Positions 55,831 through 64,000 of a DNA stretch of 64,000 nt are shown here, piece by piece (the first letter of the stretch is position 1; each line of letters begins with the position of its first letter). The position numbers and the translations under genes were made by a program. The stretch comes from Metellina segmentata (Eukaryota; Arthropoda; Arachnida; Araneae; Tetragnathidae), in contig OX375875.1 in assembly GCA_947359465.1 (NCBI GenBank), positions 56,979,981 through 57,043,980 of the forward strand, in the 5' to 3' direction. The notes under the pieces were generated by a model. It ran no database searches and had not been told where the DNA came from. It worked only from the letters and a program-made list of their open reading frames with translations.

Positions 55831-56799
55831 AATATATTTAGCACCAGAAGTTACCTTGTGATACCACTGTAAACATTCGTTCTTATGTTGAGACAGTTTA
55901 CCGCTTTGTATTACCTAACTCTTCTTAGTAGTAGTATTATTGTAATAACTCTCCTGGTGGCTTAGCTTCATGTCGTTATCTTCTTTGTAGTATATTGCCT
56001 CTTGTGCAAAAAATCTGTTTGAAACTGTAACTTGTTCTGTGCAAGGAGGGCAACTTGTTTTTCCTATTAAATCATTCTCTCCTTGAGTAAAAGGACAGTT
56101 TTGACTCGATAAGGTATTTCGCCTTAGAAAAACTGGCCACCAGATCTTTGATGACATATATCTATCCAAAACACTTAAAGGGAAGGTTTGTCCAGGAAGT
56201 TTTGAAACACACTAAAACATGACAGTTTACTCACTAATGATATGTTTCATAAATGTCATGAAAAGTTACTAAATTTATTATGTCCGTGTGTGCAAATGTA
56301 AGCAATTTTGTGGAAGTGTAAAGTTCAAGGGAATGTTTTAATGTCGCTATTACGAGGTCTTTAATAGCGTGATGAACAAAGCGAATTTTGCAAAAATTAC
56401 AGAAATGGTCGACAAAAGGCAAGCTACACATAGGATAATTCCATGCAGGGCGTTGAGTTTTCCCAACAGAAATTAGCTTGTGATAGAAGCGCGTTTTTAT
56501 CGTAGTTCATCGAATCGGAAATACCGTGATGAAAATTTCAGGAACATCGAGGTATTATCACGCCTATTCCTTGTAAAATAAACAGATGGATCGAAAATGT
56601 TGCTTCGTAGGTGCGTAATAGCCTAGAAGTGACAGTTGGAAATATATCGAATGAGTCGAACAGTCAGTAATTTTGAAGGCTCATTTCAACGCATCCATCA
56701 TTCCGAGAAAGCCAAACGTAAACCAATTTACCTTTTCCAATCACTCGTAAGGCTTGAACAATGAAGTACTCCAGCCATCGTCCCCTCATGCGATTGTTT
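55831..56799. other. Noncoding, nothing recognised
   Basis: Two motif-free minus frames (55915-56169, 56234-56431). No element ends seen. Confidence 0.35.
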
Positions 56800-58200
56800 G
56801 GCGACGAAAATCCAATAAACTATTCAGTTTTTCCGTTTTTACCTTGCGGATTCCGTAATTAGTTGCTGGAAGGAAAAACAATGGAAAGGGATAGGACAAC
56901 AGTCAATAGCAGCCTTCGAAATAGATTACAAGCCTCAAATTGTCTTCATTAATCAACATCAGCCCCGAAGTCGTTCATTAATTGTGTCCCTCTACATGGC
57001 GTCCGCTGGAAAATGGTTTCCCCCGGCTGGTAATAAGCTTTTTGCTTTTTCATCGTTTCTCTACATTGGTTTTGCCTTCAAAATAATCATTTAATACTTC
57101 TGGATAGTTTCGGTGGAAAGAAATAACTGTGTTTAATCATATTCGAAACCTTCTGGTAAAAATATGTCCGGTCTTACTTTTACAAGCGTTTCCAACCGAG
57201 CTATATTTCATCCCAAGGCCATAAATCATGTACCACAGTCAAATGCACGCGGGAAGAAAGGGACAGCCAAAAAAAATTGCCGGGGCAAAAATACAAAAAA
57301 AAAATGCTTTTGCCGGACTCGAATCCGTACATATATATTTTTATCCCATGACAGGCAATTTCTTACTGTTCTTTTCATTCCATATCTGAAATACATTCTC
57401 GGAAGACCCCCTGTATCATTCTTCCACGGCGATGTTCATTTTTTGAAGATGTATAAATATCCCCCTTTTGCCTGTGCGAATAATAATGGTTTAAGAAATA
57501 AAACGAAATCCAAAAAAATAGAAGATGGGCAGAAGATGATATATCTCCCCAAAAAGGGTGGTTTCCATAAAAAGGAGACGAAAGGACGGTTCGAATGGGA
57601 GAAACCAAGAAAATAATAATCTTCCAGGACTGATAATAATAAATATTAAATAAAAAAATCTGGTCGGTCGGAACCCCGCATTGAGAAGTGGAAGGAGAAT
57701 AATAATAATAATAATAAATAAAATAAAAAGCGAGCAAAAAATGAGAAATGCAATACACTGCTCCCTGCATCACACTACAAATCATATAACGCATTAAAAG
57801 GGGGTTCAGGGGAGACGGGTGGAATAATAAATGGCCCATAGATGGCGCTGGTATTGAGGATCCATGTGGGTCTCACTGAAAAGAAGACTTTAGGGGGTAT
57901 TGTTAACACTCCAACGGTGACCGACTCCAGGGAGGACAGCACGGGGACTCTAATAATAGCCGGGCACCGGGAATCCGGCAAGATTGATGACCACTGGTCT
58001 GCCCGGATAAATAAGAAGGCGGGAGGACACGCGATGGTCAGTTGCGACGATTACTTTTGACGAATAAGAGGGAGCGGGAGATTTGGCTTCTTTATCGCTT
58101 GCCTCGGACGATAAAAATATTAAAAATGAAAAAGATGATAGCGTCTTAAGCCGAGAGGGATCAGAGGGAGAGTAAGACAATGATGGTCCTGATATCCAGG
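56800..58200. other. GC-shifted block with opposing open frames, unidentified
   Basis: Base composition shifts from the surrounding AT-rich background to nearer balance, especially 56930-57040 and 57840-58060. Open frames lie on both strands over the same bases (57164-57616 plus, 150 codons; 57375-57839 minus, 154 codons; 57842-58060 plus, 72 codons), which suggests low stop density rather than genes. None shows a known domain; the 150-codon plus frame is rich in Lys and Asn. A (AAT)n run sits at 57698-57718. The block could hold a conserved regulatory element or exons, but I cannot show either. Confidence 0.3.
57698..57718. repeat. (AAT)n microsatellite
   Basis: Seven AAT units, in the middle of the GC-shifted block. 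Confidence 0.9.
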
Positions 58201-58494
58201 AAAACAGGATTTTTCACGTACCTGGATGAGTGAAGGTGAAAGAATTTCATGTAAACCAGGTGTAAATAAAGTAGGGCATTGAGAAACGAGTATTTAGGCT
58301 TTGTGTGAGGGTTAAATTTTACTCATTCACTCTAAAATTATATACATATAATTGAAATTCTCACTAACAAGGAATATTTGTGTATCAACTTTTATTGTTT
58401 ATAACTCCAAACAGTGTCCATTCAAATATTCAATCAAATAACAGTCCATATTATGTACTACTGACTTCAAATTAGCAGTGTGACAGAGTGTATA

Positions 58495-59880
58495 TACAAA
58501 GGCCGTTCCATAAAAACTGAAAGTAAAATAATAAAAAAATAAGAAATATATTTTCAGAAACAAATACATCAGTTTATTCAAGGTACAGCTACACTCTACT
58601 TTTATGAAGCATATTTCAGAACGTTTTAAAAAGTATATTTTTAAAAAACTTTCACAAAAAGTAGTAAGCTTAAGCACATATCAAAACACATTTGTGAACC
58701 AGCGAGAAACTAAGCTACGAATGGTAAGAATAACCTGAAACTTATCAATTACACTAAATACAGTGAGCATGTTGAAAAAGGAAAAAGATTTACAAAAGAA
58801 AAAAAAGCAAGAAATAATACCTGATAAAGTCAGAATTCTCTCGTAAAAAAATAATGAAAACGAAAATGGTCAAAAAAACAAAACTCTTAATCTTGTCATG
58901 AAAACTACTATAACAAAATAAAAATTCCACAACTGTCAAAATACAAATAAAAGGACCAATGGTATCACAGAAAACGATTTAAAAGGACCAATGGAATCAA
59001 AGGATATTTTAAAAACAAAATAACCAATGGGAGGAAAGAAAAAATTTTAAACGAATCAATGAAATCAAACGCCTTTAAAGGATTTTGGAAGAACTTTCTA
59101 GAATATTCAAAATGAAAATTAAAAGTTTCCGTTTGCCGAGGTTGCCATGAAAACCACAACAACAGCAACGAAAGATGGGTTGCCTTAATTTATCGTAACT
59201 CGTTACTAGAAGTGCGCCAAAAAAATCGCCAAGCCGTTGCCATCACTCATAAACGTAGAGTGTAGCTGTACCTTATTCAAAATACCTTCCCTCTGATTAT
59301 ATGCAACGATCCCATCTTTCAACACAATTTTTAAAACAAGTAGAGAAACCTTTTTCAGGAAGTTTCTTCAAAGAACCCTGATCTACTGAAATATAGCCCT
59401 GATCTTCAGAATCTGTATTAAATTTTTTACCACGGTCCTTAAATGTCGGAAACAGCCAGAAACCGCATGGTGCAAGATCTGGACTGTAAGGGGGATGTGG
59501 CATGATTTTAATATTGCATTTACTAAGATATTGCTGGACACAGAAGTAGCGACATGCGGGCGAGCGTTATCGTGATGTAATGTCAAATTCCAGTTCGTGT
59601 CGCTTTTTCGATATGTGTTGTCGCAAAATCTACAAGACTGAAATATAATGTTCATCATTCACAGTAGTTTTTGGAGTCACAGAATGCTGATAGAATACAC
59701 CTTTATGTTCAAAGAAAGTAATCATCATGACCTTTCCAGCAGATTTGGTTTGTCGGATTTTTTTCGGAGGCGGAGAATCAGTGTGTTTCCATACACTTTT
59801 TGCAAGCTTCGTAAAGAGATCAAAATGATGCACCTAAGTTTGATTTGAAGTCACTTGATTTGCTACTTAGAGTACACCAA
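58495..59880 (-). pseudogene. mariner transposase and 3' end, inactivated and split by an insertion
   Basis: Minus strand. VHHFDLFTKLAKSVWKHTDS (59830s) follows an NQT-stop where the family has DETW, so the first catalytic Asp is read as Asn. Then PPPKKIRQTKSAGKVMMITF and HSVTPKTTVN; LTLHHDNARPH keeps the second catalytic Asp; a frameshift near 59510; then PHPPYSPDLAPCGFWLFP, where the third catalytic Asp of D,D34D is Gly (CGF for CDF). The C-terminus ERWDRCIAYNQREGILNK is interrupted at 59273 by the 691-bp element and resumes at 58581 as LMYLFLKIYF...FSFYGTAF, the usual ending that overlaps the inverted repeat (TTTTATGGAACGGCC). The N-terminal helix-turn-helix and the left inverted repeat were not found beyond 59880. 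Confidence 0.85.
58582..59272. mobile_element. 691-bp non-autonomous element with 26-bp inverted ends and 8-bp duplication, inside the mariner
   Basis: GGTACAGCTACACTCTAC (58582-58599) and its perfect reverse complement (59255-59272) mark the ends; the inverted repeat extends to 26 bp with one mismatch (next bases TTTATGA on both sides). TTATTCAA flanks both ends (58574-58581, 59273-59280). Removing the element and one TTATTCAA restores the continuous mariner C-terminus, which proves an insertion. The interior is A-rich on the plus strand, contains AAAGGACCAATGG twice (58951-58963 and 58982-58994), and encodes nothing recognisable. An 8-bp duplication would suggest hAT, P or Merlin-type superfamilies, but the end does not have the usual hAT CAG start. 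A 6-bp (TATTCA) or 4-bp (ATTC) reading is also possible because AAGG...CCTT is palindromic. Confidence 0.9.
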
Positions 59881-61010
59881 TGTCGGTTCAAAATAAAACC
59901 CATTAAGGAAGTGAAGGTGCAACCTGCATCAGTCAAACTTCTACATTGAGCCATGAAAATCAGAATTTTACCAACACATAGGAGCAACAGAAGTTATTTA
60001 AAAAACAATTGAGTGTAATGAAGTAAACAAAAACCCCATCAATGCACAAGTAAGTGAAAGAGACGTATCGATACCGTATTAAAATCCTAATCATATATGA
60101 AAGAGTAATTATTTTGAGGCTGGATTGAATGGAATTGATACAAACCTTAGGATGTGTCAGAAACACCGTTTTAAAAGCATAAAATAAACCCTTATCTGCA
60201 GAAATAAATTATTCGCTGTTCGGATGAATTGCCAGCGAGTCGCTGTGAAGTATTTTGATTTTTAGGATTATCTAAGTGGGAATATAATATCCGATGACCG
60301 TATATGGTAATTTCCAGGAGTCTCCACCAATGATGTATTTTTAAATTTGCAATCCAAATTTCACAAGGAGGTATTGTAAATACATGGTAAATTCCGGACT
60401 TCTCACGAGACTTGAACAAATTTGAACTTTCGTAAAGCATAATTCTCAGAATTCCAAGAAAAGCACGGCAAAGGTGTCATATCGCACAATCCAGAGACCT
60501 AGCATGACACTTACTGCAATAATTGCGATATTTAAAGCTATGTTACAAAATGAATTTCAAGAATTTTTGCTAGACCCAAAGTGAAGAAGGAATAGGCCAA
60601 CTCTAGTGACAAGGGATATCGAATCATGAATCCATGCCAGTGATATCTCACCGTAAAAATTAAATTGATAAAAAGTAACAAAATGTTTTTGGAAGATCCT
60701 GAATGTTATCTTTCTGAGCAAAAGGTTCACTATTTCTATTCTAAATTACTATTTCAGGTTGTGTAATAATGCGTCTCCTTCACAATGCATACCACGATTG
60801 AATAACCGCATTTATTGTTTTAAAGAATCGTAGGAAATATTCTATTGGTCGAGAAAATCAAAACTGGCTGGAAGTCACATATTTAACAATGCCAGTTACA
60901 AAACGGGTATATGTGTTCGGGCACACAGAGTTTGGAACAATCTGGAAGGGATTCGAAAATTATGTTGTAGAACTATGACGTAACATAATTTAATGTAATT
61001 TTCTTCCTCT
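59881..61010. other. Noncoding, nothing recognised
   Basis: Motif-free frames at 59960-60166 and 60192-60440 (minus). Some of the mariner's missing N-terminus might lie just right of 59880, but it is not recognisable. Confidence 0.35.
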
Positions 61011-61523
61011 GTAATTTATTGTAGCCACGAATAACTTACTTACCACTGCTTATAGGTAGTGGTAAAAATTTACTTAGAACTTTTTATAGTTTATAAGACA
61101 AAAACATACTCTGTTTTCTGACATTAAAACTACTCCTTAATTTCAAATTAAAACAATTACATTACAATTATGTTAATTTCATTCAGTTGTACCTTTAGAA
61201 AGTTTTTAATGTATTTCTAACAATGAAACTTACTTCAATTCCTTCCAATGTGTCCTTTGTTTTTGTCCAGAATTTACTGTAATTCTCAGCACTGTTATTT
61301 ATTGTAGCAACAATCAAATCGATTTAGAGCATATAGGTAAAGTTAAAAATTTAACTAGAACTTATATATTGTTTATAAGAGTAAAAACATACTTTGTCTT
61401 CTGACATTAAAAATACTCTTCAATTTCAAATTGAAACAATTACATTGCAATTTAAGTAATTATGTATAGAGTTGTTCCCTTAAATTTTTTATTGTACTTC
61501 TAATAATGAAAGAAACTTAAATT
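61011..61523. repeat. Direct duplication of ~220 bp, two diverged copies
   Basis: 61011-61240 and 61294-61523 share, in order, ATTTATTGTAGC, AAAATTTA.CTAGAACTT, GTTTATAAGA, AAAACATACT, TCTGACATTAAAA.TACTC, AATTTCAAATT.AAACAATT, ACATT.CAATT, GTTG..CC and TTCTAA.AATGAAA. The offset is about 280 bp. It resembles the 3.6- and 47.9-kb cases: noncoding AT-rich DNA duplicated locally. Confidence 0.85.
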
Positions 61524-62523
61524 AAAATTAAAAGTAATGTTTCTTAGATCGATACTTCAATTTTAATTGCATAAGAAAGCTATGTAAGAAAATAAGAATA
61601 TGATGTTTAGTAACAATTGAGATATTTAATGAGAGAGAAGCTGAAAATGCTTTCAGCTTACTCTGCTTAAAGTAAAATGCTATCCACCTTTGTAATTTTT
61701 TTACTTTTTGTTAATTTATTCATATGAGGTGGATGAGAAAAATATTCGTTATTGAAAGTATCACGTTTTAAGTGTAATATTTGTACTGTAATTTATCTGT
61801 TCAGTCGAATGAAAACATCTAAATTTCGGCTATGTAGCAAAAACGAAAGAAAAAATTGCTTCGTTATGTGAATTACGTATTTTAACTTCTAAAACAATGC
61901 AAGGCTAAAACAATACTGGATCCATTTACGCACGTATAAACAATGGATTTTTGTATTTTTCAGTATAAACATAACATAACTTTATCAATTTTCTCGGACT
62001 GGCAACGTTATTTTGGAAAGATATCCAATCGCCATTAGATCTTCCAACATTCAATAATTGATACTGAGTAAGCAAATAATTTTGTAAATTATGTAGTGAG
62101 CAATGTTTTCTAAAAGTGTTAACAAATATGAGCCAATCGGATTAAGATAATTAATCTGTATTTGCAATATATATTAATTCGAAACAAATACTGAACCAAC
62201 TGGACTGCCAATTTTGTAAGCGAAACAAATAATTATTCATTAAAATGCTTGAGGTTTATGGTTTGGTCTACAAGTTAAAAATACAGTTTGGTATATGAAT
62301 TATTTCAGAATAGAGTTTGCATCTCGATACTTAATCCTTAGAAGTGTCTTACCCATTCGGATAAACAAAGCGAATAATTCATACTCAAGTTGTTCAGAGA
62401 AAGATATATTGATTTGAGACGAATGTGCCTTTGTGGCCTGCTCCACAACACATATATGTAGCATCTGAAGTCCTTTCGCAGACGTTACTGCTCGCTGAAC
62501 ACGAACAAAAGCACCCCCAGCGC
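61524..62523. other. AT-rich noncoding, nothing recognised
   Basis: No coding motif, tandem array or element end identified. Confidence 0.4.
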
Positions 62524-63237
62524 TTAGCTCAAGTCGTCCTCGTCATCTGACTGGCTCAAAATGACGAAGTGTTGTCCTATGATCAATTCCTTCGTAATTG
62601 AACCTAGTCCGTCACCAAAAACTCGTTGTTTTTGTTCAATGGGTCGCAAACTTACATTGGTTGGTATTACCAACTACCAACCAACCTCCTTATGATCATA
62701 GTCTAAAATCTATCCAAAAATGTGCATCATGTAAATGGGGACTGATTAAAGTTAAATATGGCTCAAATGTTGTCACCATGGTGTCAAAGTTTGGAGAGTA
62801 CGGTGTCTCAGACCAGATGTTGACCTTTTTAACTGACCATGGTTCAATATCACTACATTTTGTCCTCGGCTCTATTCTTTCGGAATTAATCCTGGACTGT
62901 CACCCATAGCCATTTGAGTTGATCTAGTTCAATGTAACTTCAAGTAGCAACCAACCGAAGTCTTTACGATTGTAATGGTAACTCGATCTACCCAGGTCAT
63001 CGTGTACGTAGAGACTGGTGTGCGTTAACTATATTTTGGCACTAAATATTCTCACGTTGGAGTGGTGAAAAAGATTGGTGAGTTTGGTGTCGACTCAAGA
63101 GTTGACCTCATCTTCTGACTCTGGTTCAAAATTACTTGGTGTTGTACTCGGCTCCCCCATTGCGGTTATCTCGCTCCGTCTCCAATAAACCGTCGTGATG
63201 CTTCACTTAAGTGTAATTTATCTACTTCCTATAAGAA
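62524..63237 (+). repeat. SINE family of the 35-kb locus: partial multimer (body fragment plus two decayed copies)
   Basis: First a body fragment (62524-62578: CCTCGTCATCTGACTGGCTC, GACGAAGTGTTGTCCT). Then a decayed copy (about 62640-62888) with CAACCAACC, TTTGGAGAGTACGGTGTCTC, CTGACCATGGTTCAATATCA and TTTTGTCCTCGGCT. Then a longer copy (about 62930-63237) with CAACCAACCGAAGTC, GTGTACGTAGAGACTGGTG, CTCACGTTGGAGTGGTG, TTGACCTCATCTTCTGACTC, TGGTTCAAAATTACTTGGTG, and the tail GTGATGCTTCACTTAAGTG with CTACTTCCTATAAG. A 103-codon frame at 62598-62909 crosses copies and is not a gene. Confidence 0.7.
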
Positions 63238-64000
63238 TATATGTGCTATTTACAAGCTGTAAAAATTTTTTATATAGTCCCTGTTTGTTATGTGTTGCGG
63301 TGTCTCTGTAATGTGTCATAAATTATGCCATAAATGTGTATTATATTTTAACGTGACATGAACTCATTTTGTAAGTATTATTTAAGCAAAATAAAAATAC
63401 CGGACAAGTCCCCTATTTATGAGAGCCTATCAATTTTACAAACAAAAATCCGGATAATACGCGAAAACCAATTGCATGTCGAGTTCTCAATGATCACCTC
63501 CTTATACTTTGTGCAATTTTATTGATATGACGGTAGCCGGTATCCTGGTATATCTCTTAAAAATATTCACGTTTAATCTATAGTCCTGGAAGTCACATTA
63601 ACGACAGGTATATAGAGGTCGTAACCCTGAAAAGTTATGGCTGTTTCTTATAGTACTTACAGGTAACTAAATTAAATGGGACGATTAGTTCGAGCAACGC
63701 GTATTCAACTAAACCTATAATTAACGGTAAGGAACACGGCTAATAAAGCTTACAGCTTCATTACCCTCTAAGTTTAGATTTTAATACTTTCTTTCCTAGA
63801 ATTTTAGAAAAGCGCATCCCTAGATTAATCTATTTCTTATCTCCAAGCGAAAACTGAGCGTGCAAATGATATTTTTCTAATTAAACTAAAACATTCCGTC
63901 TGATTGAGCAAAGTGGGTAGCAACATCACGCCAGTATCACGTTCCAGCAGGAGGAACTCTCTCAAACTAAATGTTTTAGTAATTCGTCGGATTTTCAAGC
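63238..64000. other. Noncoding to window end, nothing recognised
   Basis: No element ends, tandem repeats or coding motifs recognised; the window ends inside unassigned sequence. Confidence 0.4.

Noticed and set aside
57164..57839. Opposing 150- and 154-codon open frames as a gene pair
   Set aside because: They overlap on opposite strands, lack any domain or conserved motif and are rich in low-complexity Lys/Asn or Tyr/Ser runs. Low stop density from the GC-shifted composition explains them.
62598..62909. 103-codon plus frame
   Set aside because: It crosses decayed SINE copies and has no protein motif.

Overview
This window looks like a piece of a large, AT-rich animal genome. No bacterial-style operon, ribosome binding site, rRNA or functional tRNA gene is visible, and no host gene could be recognised. 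Almost everything interpretable is transposon debris: Tc1/mariner, piggyBac, hAT-like, Harbinger-like and pogo-like DNA transposons, non-LTR retrotransposons (one CR1/L2-like, two of the RNase H-bearing type), tRNA-derived SINEs, tandem arrays and AT microsatellites. The mixture is typical of arthropods. A spider or other chelicerate is my best guess, but that is inference from transposon style, not proof.

Layout. 0.7-1.2 kb: Harbinger-like MITE. 3.6-4.2 kb: diverged tandem duplication. 6.1-8.6 kb: LINE C-terminal relic, a 137-bp duplication, a hAT-like 538-bp element with 8-bp target duplication, and a minus-strand pogo/CENP-B-type DNA-binding pseudogene. 11.2-13.6 kb: degenerate short-period array and a possible interspersed repeat. 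15.9-18.7 kb: Tc1 copy split by an unidentified 1.6-kb insertion. 19.8-21.3 kb: tandem repeats, mariner relic, internally deleted Tc1. 21.3-27.7 kb: featureless. 27.9-30.2 kb: deleted piggyBac carrying a second Tc1 copy of the 16-kb family. 30.8-31.7 kb: 5'-truncated CR1/L2-like LINE. 34.7-36.1 kb: tRNA-derived SINE whose head is repeated in tandem. 39.7-40.8 kb: 5'-truncated RNase H-type LINE bounded by a 13-bp target duplication. 41.1-41.5 kb: second SINE type. 42.4-43.8 kb: long tandem array interrupted by a Tc1 fragment. 45.5-46.1 kb: deleted mariner with near-perfect inverted ends. 47.6-48.5 kb: possible hAT end and duplicated noncoding block. 54.9 and 62.5-63.2 kb: more copies of the 35-kb SINE. 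55.6-55.8 kb: four 64-bp tandem units. 56.8-58.2 kb: GC-shifted unidentified block. 58.5-59.9 kb: dead mariner split by a 691-bp inverted-repeat element. 61.0-61.5 kb: duplicated noncoding block.

How the parts relate. None of the transposases is intact: each is truncated, frameshifted, split or has lost a catalytic residue. The informative content is the order of insertion. A Tc1 went into a piggyBac; an unknown element went into a Tc1; a MITE-like element went into a mariner; a Tc1 fragment sits in a tandem array. One SINE shares its AAC-type tail with a LINE relic in the same window, the usual sign of a SINE borrowing a LINE's machinery. I found no convincing new multi-gene system. The most novel-looking items are the unidentified 1.6-kb insertion, the 691-bp inverted-repeat element and the SINE head array.
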